Shown here one piece after another: positions 25,124 through 35,489 of a DNA stretch of 64,000 nucleotides. The stretch is from the NCBI RefSeq assembly GCF_030445035.2, contig NC_080682.1:29246770-29310769 (forward strand), read 5' to 3'. The translations under genes were made by a program, and so were the position numbers. This DNA comes from Dasypus novemcinctus. Lineage: Eukaryota; Chordata; Mammalia; Cingulata; Dasypodidae. Position 1 is the first letter of the stretch, and each line of letters starts with the position of its first letter. The notes under the pieces are model-generated. The model was not told the origin of the DNA and made no database searches. It was given only the letters and a program-made list of their open reading frames with translations.

Positions 25124-26014
25124 GGAGGCCGAGGAGCAGCAGCTGCAGGAGCTTGGCATGGAAAGCGCCCTGCGTGACTACAGGCCCTTGCTACAGCCGC
25201 CCTTGCCTCGGGGATTCGGCCAGCCCCGGAGCCCCTGCGGAAGGAGCCTGAGCCAGGGATGTTGCGGAGGAGGCGCGGTGTCTAGAGATGCGCTGGGTAT
25301 TGGCTTGGAAGACAGCGGTTTAATTCTCGCTTCGGGTTCATTGGATTGGTTTCATTGTAGCTTTATACTTTTTGCATGGAGTTAACCTGGAGAGTTGTAC
25401 TTTCTTAAATTTTGGGGAGTAGATTTTTCTTATGAAAATACTTTATTATGTCATTAAATTAAGACATCAGATGGTTGCATTACTTTAAAATTTCAGAGTT
25501 CTAATTGCCACCTGATACTGAGCAGATGTTGACTAAAGGTCAGGTGTTATGCTGGAAGTTGTGTATATACTATTTAATCCTTCCCACTAGTCCTTCACCG
25601 AGGGTGTTGTCCCTTTATCTTAGTTGAGGAACCTGCCCCCGGCCACTTGGTTTTTATCAGCAAGAGACAGGGTTGGTTCTCAGTCTGTCTAAAGTCCAGA
25701 GACTTTTTCCCACCACAGGGGGAACCCTGCATGCTGATGGTATACTGAGGAAAATATTCAGAACAACCTACCCTGTTGCCTTATCACATTTTGGGATTTC
25801 TTTAATGTACTCACTTGTGAGTATTAATGGTCTAAGATAATTAAGATTTTCTGAACATGATTACTGTCTTGAGAGTCTCTTCAAATGTTTGGAAAAGCAA
25901 AGTGTGTGTTAGAGAACCTTCTGTTTTGAATTCTTATGTACTATCAGGTTTGACGTTTTGAAAGTATTGGGAAAATCCCCTCCCAATGTCTGAAGTAAAT
26001 GTGGGCATCAAAAA
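25124..26014 (+). pseudogene. Possible processed pseudogene of an unidentified transcript
   Basis: A sharply GC- and CpG-rich 5' part (25124-25340) grades into AT-rich 3'-UTR-like sequence containing an old MIR (25530-25700). The segment is bounded by an 8-bp direct repeat aaatattg (25116-25123 and 26012-26019). It ends in a short A run preceded by a variant poly(A) signal (AGTAAA near 25995), and L1 3' sequence lies on both sides. A retrocopy of an mRNA with a CpG-island first exon fits best. An open frame at 25158-25385 has no recognised domain. Alternatives are a relocated CpG-island fragment or a real short noncoding exon. The parent gene is unknown. Confidence 0.4.
25530..25700 (-). repeat. 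MIR element inside the possible retrocopy
   Basis: MIR order on the minus strand: 'ggtgttatgctggaagttg', 'atactatttaatccttccc', then an 'aggttctcagtctgtctaaag'-like end. Diverged. Confidence 0.6.
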
Positions 26015-26019
26015 TATTG

Positions 26020-26460
26020 ATATGCTATAATGTTTATTACTAGCAGAGCTATTAAATGGGTATGACAGTGGTAGAAAGGGCAAGTAAATGGAAATGTATA
26101 TTACTAGAAGGAAAGGTATAAAATATAACATGGGACTGTATAATATAGTGAAATCCTATGTAAAATATGAATATGGGTGATACTGCATATATAAAACTTT
26201 TTTCAAAATATAAGTACAAATAAACAAGAGAGATGGAAACAGAATAGCAGCTATGTGTTGGGAAGCACAGAGAGATAGGGAGGTGATGAGATTTTTAAAA
26301 TTAATATTATTCTTATTGGAATAATGAGAATCCTCTAAAAATGACTGAAGTGATAAATGCACAAATATGTGATTATACTGAATACCAGTGATTGTACACT
26401 TTGGATCGATTTATGCTTTATTAATATGTATTAATAAAATTGATTTATTTAAAAAGGAAT
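26020..26460 (+). mobile_element. LINE-1 3' UTR
   Basis: Closely parallels 12360-12820 and 32600-32800 ('gaaatcctatgtaaaatatg', 'attggaataatgagaatcct', 'ttgtacactttggat'). It ends with an AATAAAATTG-type tail. 26460-26590 looks like a further L1 3' piece. Confidence 0.7.
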
Positions 26461-26639
26461 ATTGCGATACATGGAGAAGCACAATGTAACTTATCAACTA
26501 TAGTAAATAGTAATGTAATATTTTGATAGCAAAGGCAAAAACGGCACTATATCACTGCTAAAGATGAAAAGGGAATATGAGATTTATTGTTATGAGGTAC
26601 AAATATGATTAAGTATTCTTTTCCTCATTTTCTTCATTA

Positions 26640-26775
26640 ACAATGAAACCTTTGTCATGTCACTTAACCAAACTGTGCTCACTTATATATATTTCTGAAT
26701 ACTGGAAAAACAATTGTGTTTCTTTTTAGGGTTAAATGAGATAAATGTGCCTAGACGGAACCTTTTAAAGTAGTC
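26640..26775 (+). repeat. Probable MIR fragment
   Basis: 'gtcatgtcacttaaccaaac' followed by 'gggttaaatgagataaatgtg', the MIR order, but much diverged. The bases from there to 27086 hold only AT-rich sequence and a short CA repeat (26984-26998). Confidence 0.45.
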
Positions 26776-27086
26776 CTTCCATAGTTTGTTAAGCAGCTTT
26801 TTGTTTGTTATTTTATCTTTTGAAATTAAAATAAAGTTTACTAAAAAAAAAAAATGACCCAAAATAGAACATAACTGGGAGACATTTTAATGTACTGAGT
26901 GACAATAACTGTCACCAAAGAATTCAATACTCCCTAAAATATCTTCCAAATATAAAAACACATGACTTTTTCAGGAAAGTTAACACACACACACACAAAC
27001 ACATACTCAGAAATAATTTATAAGGAGCAGAACAATATACTTCAAAAATTTTCTAAGCAGAAGGGTTAAGATAACAGATGGAACCT

Positions 27087-28050
27087 TGCGGCAGTTTGCT
27101 CGGTCGGTAGAGGTGGGGTCTGGCTGCGGACGAGGGGTCGGTCCAGCTCTGGACGAGGGTTCAGTCCCGCTTGGGATAAGGGGTCGGTCCCACCTGGGAC
27201 GAGGAGTCGGTCCGGCAGCAGACGAGGGATCGGTCTCACAAGGGGTTGTGCGGTTCGGCTGATGGGGTCGCCCGGTGAAGCCGGCGACGAAGGGGTCGCC
27301 CGGAGAAGCAGGCAATGAAGGGGTCGCCTGGAGAAGCAGGCGATGAACTGGGGACAAGGGAGGCCAGGCCCTTGTCGGGGGCTCTCAGGACTGGAGGGCG
27401 CATGGCAGAAGAACTACCGCGGAGACAAGGTAAACACGCAAGTCCACTTTATTGAGGGAGAGGCAACAGTTTTATAGGGGCTGGGGAAGGCTGATTGGTC
27501 GAAGCCACGCCCTGTTCTGATTGGTTGCCAGTGAAAGGTCAGTGGGCGGTACTGGACGGGGGAGGGGTGGTGGTTAGGGATTGGCTGTCGCTGTTGCGGG
27601 GGAAGGGGCAGGGTTTAGGGATTGGTGGCTGCTGTTGCTGGGGTGGAGGGCAGACTTGAGTTTCCTGCCCACGCCTGGCTGTTGCTGCTGTCGGGGGAGG
27701 GAAAAGGGCAGACTGGATTTTTCCACCCATGCCTGGCTGTTGTTGCTGTCGGGGGAGGGGAAAAGGGCAGACTGGAATTTTCCGCCCTGCGCCTGCGCAG
27801 GGAGAAGGAAGAAGAAGGGTGCCGCCCCACAAGGCATCGGGTGGCGCCATCTGGGAGGAGGGGTGGCCGCGGAAGCATGGCTGCCGAGAAGGGGAGACCC
27901 GAGGGCACTCTGCGCCCATGCCGAGCTTCCTTCAGGGGTGGCGGTGGGCCCGACCAACCACCCTTTTATGGGGGCAGCAGAATTAGGCCTACCATGGCCG
28001 CTCCCCTCACCAGGCCAGCAAACCACACATCAGCCCGAGGGGTGACTGCA
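27087..28050 (-). mobile_element. Class II endogenous retrovirus, 3' LTR
   Basis: 964 bp, starting TG at 28050-28049 right after a polypurine tract and ending CA at 27088-27087. On the minus strand U3 has CCAAT boxes (27500-27530), a TATAAAA box (about 27474) and an AATAAA signal (about 27453). The R/U5 part of about 370 bp is GC-rich and carries short tandem units (about 27130-27340). The same R/U5 recurs at 29558-30103. The duplication GAACCT lies at 27081-27086. Open frames here are artefacts of GC content. Confidence 0.93.
27648..27790 (-). repeat. Tandem repeat in the U3 of the 3' LTR
   Basis: A unit of about 58 bp beginning gggcagact (plus strand) occurs at about 27649, 27706 and 27765, each followed by a cctggctgttg / gtcgggggaggg block except the last, which is partial. 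The 5' LTR at 29558-30103 keeps only the start of the first unit. Confidence 0.8.
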
Positions 28051-28065
28051 TTTCCCCCTTCTTTT
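28051..28065 (-). other. Retroviral polypurine tract
   Basis: On the minus strand AAAAGAAGGGGGAAA immediately precedes the TG of the 3' LTR. This is the expected site and composition for plus-strand DNA priming in a retrovirus. Confidence 0.9.
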
Positions 28066-28089
28066 CAAATAAGGGCCAGGATGGCAGCA

Positions 28090-28470
28090 GCAACACGTAG
28101 CTGAGGCCCAAGAGGCAGTAAGCAATGAGGGAAGCGGGGCTGAAGAGGGAGGTGAGTATGCCTGGGATATAAATGTACATTTTAGGGGGTGGTATCTTGC
28201 CGTTGCAAGCAAGGGTGGCCAATGTCCAATTCTCGTTGATCTCGGTGGCTATAAGGTCCATCTGCTTGTTAAAAGTCCAGAATGACAGCACGTTACAGGT
28301 AGTTGATCTCTTCTTGGCGGCGAAGAGTGGTGGAGGCAGACTGTGTGATGGTCTGGAGGATCACAGCTGTGAGGACAAGTCGCGTCAGGGCACCAGCGGC
28401 GGTGGCGGCGGCAGCGTCAGGAGTGGTGGAGACATAGGCGAGGACAACAAGAAGGCCAAAGTCTCCACGG
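28090..28470 (-). pseudogene. Env transmembrane-subunit relic of the class II provirus
   Basis: On the minus strand an Ala/Thr-rich hydrophobic stretch around 28460-28360 (starting FGLLVVLAYV) is followed by a heptad-like region ending near RRQEEIN (28315). After a frame change there is a region with one NWT glycosylation site, and a hydrophobic anchor-like segment (about 28170-28085, IPGILTSLFSPASLIAYCLL). Just downstream the frame runs over the polypurine tract. The order (fusion peptide, heptads, anchor) fits the TM subunit of a betaretrovirus-like envelope. It is broken by at least one frameshift and has no surface subunit, so no functional envelope is possible. Confidence 0.6.
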
Positions 28471-28719
28471 GCGCGAGAGAGGCCGATGTTAATGGGGCGG
28501 GCCGACATGGGGCGACCCAATCTGCAACGCAGTGGGGGTTCAAGCAAAAAAAAAGGAGGGGGGTGGGGGATGAGAAAGGACGCTTTGGATGGCTGAGAAG
28601 AGGAGTGAGGTTGAGACAGGAAGAAGCTCCGCAAGCCGCGGGCCGGGGAAAGCGGGTTGCGGGCCATTTAGCAGGGCTGGAGCTGATTGAGAGTGATGGC
28701 GGCATGGGGGGGCCACAGT

Positions 28720-28828
28720 TACAGAAGACTTGGGGCTGTTTCAAAGAGATCTTATGCCGGGGAGTGTCTAGGAGACCGGCGAGAGCCTGAACTTGCGGGG
28801 CTTGCTTAGCAGATAGGATGTTACCCAT
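28720..28828 (-). pseudogene. Gag matrix N-terminus relic of the class II provirus
   Basis: An ATG at 28828 opens MGNILSAKQ, which fits an N-myristoylation signal (Gly2, Ser6) as at the start of betaretroviral Gag. About 30 plausible matrix residues follow, and then the likeness is lost. A perfect splice donor lies about 40 bases upstream. The rest of gag, protease, pol and the env surface part is missing, because only about 250 bases separate this relic from the Env TM relic. Confidence 0.55.
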
Positions 28829-28864
28829 TGCTAATGGCCTTTTGGAGCCGATAAGAAAAGGGGC

Positions 28865-28875
28865 CCTTACCTTGA
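28865..28875 (-). other. Probable retroviral major splice donor
   Basis: On the minus strand CAAG|GTAAGG with GT at 28870-28869, upstream of the gag-like ATG. The position matches the major 5' splice donor of simple and betaretroviral genomes. Confidence 0.6.
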
Positions 28876-29063
28876 GAGCGCGGCGATGGGAGCCGAGGTG
28901 CGCAGTGAGACGAGGGGTCGGAGCCGGTGGGGCTCCGACGGTGGTCGCGGGCCAAGAGAAGCCCCGACGAGGGGAGGGCGGAACGACGAGCAGTGGAGCA
29001 AGGCAAAGGGGAGCAAGCGCGGAGGGGAGGAAGCAGAGGTGAAGGCAGGGGTGGAGATGCTCA

Positions 29064-29505
29064 GGCACGCGCTCCTGAGAGTTTTATTGGAGCCTCTTAA
29101 TCATAGCGGGTCGGTATAAGCCCCCAACATGGAAGGAGAAAGCCATCCAGCGATTCTCCCAGACCGCCATGGATCGTATGAGGTCACCAAGGTTCAGGAG
29201 CAGCAATGCAGAGCGAAAAGATAGGGGTGAGAAGAGAGGAGGGCGTAGGGCTGTGGTAGGGTTACTTCAGATGTGCAAGCGCACGCTCCCAAGAAATCCA
29301 AGGCTCCTCTTAATCATAGCGGGTCGGTATAAGCCCCCAACATGGAAGGAGAAAGCCATCCAGCGATTCTCCCAGACCGCCGTGGATCGTATGAGGTAGC
29401 CAAGGCTCAGGTAGCAGCAATGTTGCACGAGAGAAGTTCCAAGGTGAGAAGAGAGGAGGGGGGGGGGCCGCCAGGTTATGGAGTGAGGCTGTGGTGGAGT
29501 TGCCT
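29064..29505 (-). repeat. Two-copy tandem repeat (213-bp period) in the proviral leader
   Basis: The block containing 'aatcatagcgggtcggtata' occurs at 29099 and 29312, and the similarity spans most of the two units, including 'ccatccagcgattctcccag' (about 29144 and 29357). The repeats lie between the PBS and the gag-like start. Other retroviral leaders hold packaging signals in this place. Confidence 0.88.
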
Positions 29506-29537
29506 TGCCCCACGTTGTGCTGTGGTGGGGTTGACTT

Positions 29538-29555
29538 GCCCCACGTTGGGCGCCA
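29538..29555 (-). other. Retroviral primer-binding site, tRNA-Lys type
   Basis: On the minus strand TGGCGCCCAACGTGGGGC starts two bases after the CA end of the 5' LTR. I recognise it as the complement of the 3' end of tRNA-Lys(1,2), the primer class of several betaretroviruses. A second partial copy of the adjoining sequence (ccccacgttg) is at 29509-29518. Confidence 0.88.
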
Positions 29556-29557
29556 AC

Positions 29558-30103
29558 TGCGGCGGCTTGCTTGGTCGGTAGAGGTGGGGTCTCGCTGCGG
29601 ACGAGGGGTCGGTCCAGCTCTGGATGAGGGGTCGTTCCCGCTTGGGATGAGGGGTCCGTCCCACCTGGGACGAGGGGTCGGTCCGGCAGCAGACGAGGGA
29701 TCGGTCTCACAAGGGGTTGCGCGGTTCGGCTGACGGGGTCGCCTGGAGAAGCCAGCGATGAAGGGGTCACCCGGAGAAGCAGGCGACGAACTGGGGACAA
29801 GGGAGGCCAGGCCCTTGTCAGGGGCTCTCAGGACTGGAGGGCGCATGGCAGAAGAACTACCGCGGAGACAAGGTAAACACGCAAGTCCACTTTATTGAGG
29901 GAGTGGCAACAGTTTTATAGGGGCTGGGGAAGTCTGATTGGTCGAAGCCATGCCCTGTTCTGATTGGTTGCCAGCGAAAGGTCAGTGGGTGGTACTGGAC
30001 GGGGGAGGGATGGTGGTTAGGGATTGGCTGTTGCTGTTGCTGGGGGAAGGGGCAGGGTTTAGGGATTGGTGGCTGCTGTTGCTGGGGTGGAGGGCAGACT
30101 GGA
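29558..30103 (-). mobile_element. Class II endogenous retrovirus, 5' LTR with truncated U3
   Basis: 546 bp that match the R/U5 and lower U3 of the 3' LTR with few differences. TATA, CCAAT and AATAAA words are all present. The CA end at 29558 abuts the PBS. The outer 400 or so bases of U3 are absent: the LTR stops at 'gggcagactgga' and is followed at once by the duplication GAACCT (30104-30109), which matches 27081-27086. Confidence 0.9.
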
Positions 30104-30109
30104 GAACCT

Positions 30110-32830
30110 TGGATGTGTTCAAAGAAATAATGGGCATTTTTAAGGCATTTGAATTGTCCTACAAGATCATTATTGATACAGGTCATTATGCATTTTGTTA
30201 GAATCTATAAAAGTGTATGTATAGAATGGAAAGTAAACCATAATGTAAACCATTGAATATGGTTAGTGGCATGCTTCAGTATTTGTTCATCAGTTTTAAC
30301 GAATGTACCATATTTATGTGAGATATTATTAACAGGGGAAAATGTGAGAGGGGGGAAGGGGCAGGGTATATGCGAGTCCCCTATATTTTCTGTGTAGCTT
30401 TTCTATAACCTAAAACTTCTTTGAAAATAGGGCAAAATGAATCAATAAAATAAGACACTGGGGGAACAGAGAGGGAAAAATAAGAAATAACACTAAAAGG
30501 GAAAGTTGAAAGGCACTATATCAAATGCTCATTTTTTTTTTTAATTGTAAATGCTCTACAAGTAAATGACTAATGGAAAATTAGTTTGATACATTGTGGG
30601 GCATGAGCCATACATAAAAATAAAGTTTATTACAAAAAGCAGTTCACAGAAAGCATAGTTAATTAAAAAAGGACAGAAGGATGGAAAGAACCTATAAATA
30701 TAATAAAAGACAAATGCTCTTTCAAGATAAGCAATAAATATAAAATGTACAGAATTAAAATATTTGCTTCTGATTAGCCTAGATAAAGAAATAAAATAGG
30801 AAACCAAGAGGTAAAACTTTCACTAATCACTGATGATATGAGCCTATATCTAGAAAATCCTGAAAAATCTACAACAAAGCTACTAAAACTAATAGATGTA
30901 TTCAGCAAAGTGGCAAAGTACAAGCTTAATAGGCAAAAATCAATGGTGTTTCTATACACTACTGATGAGTAAACTGAGGAGGAAATCAGAAAAAATATTC
31001 CATTTATAATAGCAACTAAAATAAAAATAAAATAAAAAAGTAGGAATAAACTTAGTCAAGGACATAAAGGCCTTGCATTAAGAAAACTACAAAGTATTGC
31101 TAAAAGTAAACAAAGAAGACTTAAATATGGAAAGACAGTCTGTGTTAATTGAATGGAAGACTAAATATTGTTATGATGTCAATTCTACCTAAACTGATTT
31201 ACAGAGTCAATGCAATTCCAATAAAATCTCAAAAGCATTTTTTGCAGAAATGGAAAAGACAATTATAAAATTTATTTGGAAGAGCAAGCGAACCTTAATA
31301 GCTAAAAATACCACAACAATGAAGAACAAATATAACTTTAAATCACATTATTTAACAAAAATAGTAAAAAACAACTGCAACAACAGCAGCAACAACAAAA
31401 GCAACAGCATGATACTGGCATAAAGACAGACAAATTGACCACTGGAACCAAACTGAGAACTCAGAAATAGACCTTCACATCTATGGTCAATTGATTTTCA
31501 CAAGGCTGTCAAGCCTCCCTAGCTGGGCCAGAATACTCTATTCAACAAATGTTTCGGGAGAACTGGATAGCTGTATCCAAAAAAAAGAGGATCCCTATCT
31601 CGTACCTCATACAAATAATTAACTCAAAATAGATCAAGAACCTAAATAAAAAACCAAGAAATATAAAACTTCTACAAGATAATGTAGGAAAACATCTTTA
31701 AGATCTTATGGTAGGTGGTAGTTTCTTAAGCCTTACACTCAAAGAAAGCATGAGCAACAAAAGAAAATATACATAAATGGGGCCTCCTCAAAATAATTCC
31801 TCAAAGGATTTTGTTATAAGGCTGAAAAGATAGCAGACTCAACAAGAGAGAATATTTGGAAACCACATATTCAATAAGGATTTAATAGCCAGGAAATATA
31901 AATGATACTACAACTCAAAAATTTCACTCTCCCTCTTAGGGCAAAATACTTGAATAGTCAATAGCCCAAAGAAGAAACACACACACACACAAATACATGA
32001 AAACAAAAGTTCAACATCACTAGCAATTAAGCAAATATAAATCAAATCTTCAATGAGGTATCATTTTTCACCCATTAGACTGGCCACAATTAAAAACTCA
32101 GAAAACTACAGTATTGGAGAGGAAGTGAAGAGATAGGAATGTTTATTCACTGATTTTAGGAATTAGAATGATACAGCCACTGTGGAGGACTTTTAGCATT
32201 TCTTAAAGAAGTTGAATATAGACTTGTCACATGACCCATCAATACCCATGATCATTATGTGCCTAGAAGAATAGAGAGCAGTGACACAGACATCTGCACA
32301 CTGATGTTCATAGTGGTGTTATTCACAATTGTGAAAAAATGGAAGCAAACCTGGGTGTCATCAACTGATAAATGGATAAACATATTGTAGTGCATATACA
32401 TGATGGAATATAATGCAGCTGAAAGAAGAAATGAAGTCATGAAGCATATGACAGTATGGGTGAACTTGGAGGACATTATGTTGACTGAAGTAAGCCAGAC
32501 CCAAAGGACAAACACTGTATGGTTGAGTCATTATGAAATATAATTAATAAAGGGCTTTTTTTTGTAAGTCTTTGAAAATTAATAGAAAGAGTTAAAACAC
32601 ATAGTGATTGTAACTAGCAGAACTATTGAATGGGTATGGCAGTGGTTGAAAGGGAAAGGCTAAGATCATGTATATTACTTGAAAGAAATCTTAAAAATGA
32701 AACATTGGACCATATAGCATAGTGACACCTCAGGTGAAATAAGAATATGGGTGATATTGCATATGTAAGACTGTTTTTATAAAAACTGCAAATAAAAACA
32801 AAGAAATAGCAATAAATAAATATTGTATAA
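30110..32830 (+). mobile_element. LINE-1 3' UTR followed by an L1 ORF2 C-terminal fragment
   Basis: 30110-30440 is an L1 3' UTR of the kind also at 45061-45450 (the class II provirus sits in it). 30780-32530 is a second L1: reverse-transcriptase C-terminal and end-of-ORF2 relics with conserved phrases around 30840, 31190, 31430 and 32440. It ends with the same 3' UTR as 12360-12820. All frames are broken. Confidence 0.75.
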
Positions 32831-33244
32831 ATACATATATTTAAAAAGCCATACTAAAGTGATTTTATTTGGTATTGGTATATGATAAGTTGCAATTGTA
32901 AAAGATAATTCTAGGAACTATAATGCAGATTTTAAATATTTGAATAAATTAAATAGTTTTTAAATAGCAGAATATTGTTAAATATTTTACCCCTGAAATA
33001 AGGTTGAACATTATTTTAAATGTTCAAAAACCTTTAGGAACAATAACAAGATATAATATTACAGAGAAAATCTTAATTTAAATTTCAAAAGAAATACATA
33101 TTTATAATTCTATTTCATGAAGGCATATATATCTAGTTACAATTATGAAAGTTTAAATGACCAAAAAAATAAAATCCTTGAAAAAGCACAAAGTTTTTTT
33201 TTATATATAGTTTTTAATTTTATATATAGTTTTTAATTTCCTCG
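32831..33244. other. AT-rich, nothing recognised
   Basis: Low-complexity AT-rich sequence. The near-repeat 'ttttatatatagtttttaat' occurs twice at 33199-33238. Confidence 0.5.
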
Positions 33245-34530
33245 ATTGCTTATGGAATATACCATGAAATGGTTTGGCTTTTAAAAAGTAGAAATTGTGA
33301 GCTTTAAGTCTGAGGCCATAAGAATGTCCAAATCAAAGCATTTTGTATGTGATACCGTCCCTGAATCCTGGAGTGAAGGTTCCACCCTTATCAAGCACTG
33401 GGATGCTGATCAGCTAAGCCCCATCCTCATCAAGTGTTGGGTCGACATCCAGACTTTCCTTTCTCTGCAAAGCATCTGTGATATCTGGAGTGCTAACACT
33501 CTTCCTGAACAACAGGTCAGAATGTCTGTCTTTTTCAACTGCTAGGGCATACTCACACTTTTTACACTCATGAATAGGTGTTCTGCCTTGCCCGATATGT
33601 CTTTGGTCCAGACATTAGTTCCATGGTTCTGCCTTTGAAATGCGTTTTCCTTTAATCTCTTTCTTTTCTGTGTCTTTTAGTCCAGGCTAGCAGAAATTCT
33701 CCTCATAGAGATCTCAAAAAAAGCTTGTCAATTTTGCATATACTGCACAGGGGTCAAAACCTTCAGGCAAAAGATCTTTCCCAAAATCCTTTCAGAATAA
33801 TTCCACTTTCAATCCTGACCTGCACTGAATTTGCTGACTGGATCCATGTTCACTCAAATCCTCATACTGAGCACTATTCTGTGAGAATTCACTTTCTGGA
33901 AGCTTAGAATTTTCCAAACCATTAATTTCTGGTTTCTTTGTGCCCAGAGGTTTATTTCTAAGCTTTTCCCTTTCCTCTCGCATTTTGCTACAAGCTGCAA
34001 GGATTAACCAGGCTGCATTTTCTACATTTAACTTGTAAACCCTCTTGACTAAAAATCCCCAGATAGTCAATTTCAAATTCTGCCTTCCATCTGACATCAG
34101 GATTCAATTTTGCCAAGTTCTTTGCTACTTGAATACAAAGATCATCTTTATTCCAGTTTGCTGTGTCACAGTCATCATTTGTGTCTAAGGTCTCATCTGA
34201 AGTTCATTTAGCACTCATATTTCTACAACTAGTCTCTTCAAAGCAATCTAGGCCTTTACTATCAAGCACCTCTTAATTCTTCCAACCTCAGCTCTTTAAC
34301 AAATTCAAAATCCATTTCCACATTTTCAGTATTTGCAATAGCAGCATCCCACTCTTCTATTACCAACATCTGTTTTAATTTCCTGGGAAGCTTAAATCAG
34401 ATACCATGAAATGGGTTGGCCTTAATCAATGGGATATTATTAGCTTACAGTTTGAGGCCATGAGAATGTCCAAATCAAGACATAGTAAGGTGATGCTTTC
34501 TCCCTGAAGACTAGATGCCAACCATTCTTT
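33245..34530 (-). repeat. Unclassified interspersed repeat with direct terminal similarity
   Basis: About 100 bases at 33253-33355 (taccatgaaatggtttggct, 'gaggccataagaatgtccaa') recur at 34400-34510 in the same orientation, about 1.15 kb apart. Between them the minus strand has an open stretch of 101 codons (34097-33792) that is rich in charged residues (KMREEREKLRNK) and fits with further broken frames up to about 34375. It could be an old retroelement with degenerate terminal repeats, or two copies of one repeat flanking another. I cannot name the family. Confidence 0.4.
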
Positions 34531-35489
34531 GTTCCTCTACCAAGGATTTTGGAATAAAGGGAAAAACTACTTCAAGTGTATTTCCAAATAATCATCTCTT
34601 TCAAGAATTAAAATATTTTCAAGATCCCAGTATCATTTCAAGATTATTAAGTGTTTCTAATTGGGAGAATAAAGTTTCTTAAAATGGTACACTGGTTTAT
34701 GACTTTCTTTCAAATTAACAAAAATAATCTTTCTTTGTGGAAGTAAGAAATGAATATTAAAAGCTTGGTGAACTCACTTATGCCTAAAAGTATCTGCCCA
34801 ATAATTCATTCAACTTAAAAGACAAAATTAGTTGTCAGGTTATTGTTGTGTATAAGTTATTATTATGTAGCTCCAACATAACATGGACCCTAAAAATTGC
34901 ATGAATACAAGAATTGATTCTGATTGTATACACAACTGCAAACCCAGAACATAAAATAATAAGAATGAGTAGTTTACCTAGAAAACATTTACAATGAATA
35001 TTATGTCATGGGATAATTAATAGTTACTAGAAATTGTTAGCTTTTATATGCAGCTTTGTTTTGTTGCACATTATATAACTGCTTTACATATATTAAGTCA
35101 TTTATCCTCATAACAACTCTGAGAAGTGGTTCTATTATTCCCTATAATCACATTTGAGGTAACAGAGGCACATAAACTCTCAGGAATGTATAGAAGCCTA
35201 CCTAGCTCTTAAAAGTGATAGAAGGATTCAAAACTAAACAACTTATAATGTTCCTCCTTTAAGCACGTTAGTACATAGAATGAAGGAATGGATGGATCTT
35301 TCTACTTTGCTAATGCAGGCCTTCCAAAAATGCCATATGAAGGAGAGGTTTATGTTTGGTCAGTGGTAGAAACAGGGGAGAAAAAGGAAGGTTTGTGAAA
35401 AAATATTAGAGAATTCATATCCACTGGATTTGAGAACTCATTCAACACAATCATACCTGTAGAATCTGAAGACTTTTTGCCTGAATGAA
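34531..35489. other. No gene recognised (contains a MIR)
   Basis: AT-rich. A MIR lies at about 35085-35240. The short minus-strand frame at 35586-35350 overlaps the LTR start and has no domain. Confidence 0.5.
35085..35240 (-). repeat. MIR element
   Basis: MIR core on the minus strand: 'tcatttatcctcataacaac', 'gtggttctattattcc', 'ggtaacagaggcacata', and a trailing 'gatagaaggattcaaaac'. Confidence 0.75.

Noticed and set aside
27539-29119. Many long open frames on both strands in the GC-rich region (up to 227 codons)
   Set aside because: They lie in LTR and leader sequence, overlap on several frames, and are Pro/Gly/Arg-rich, as expected from GC bias. Only the short Gag-start and Env TM stubs have a defensible likeness.
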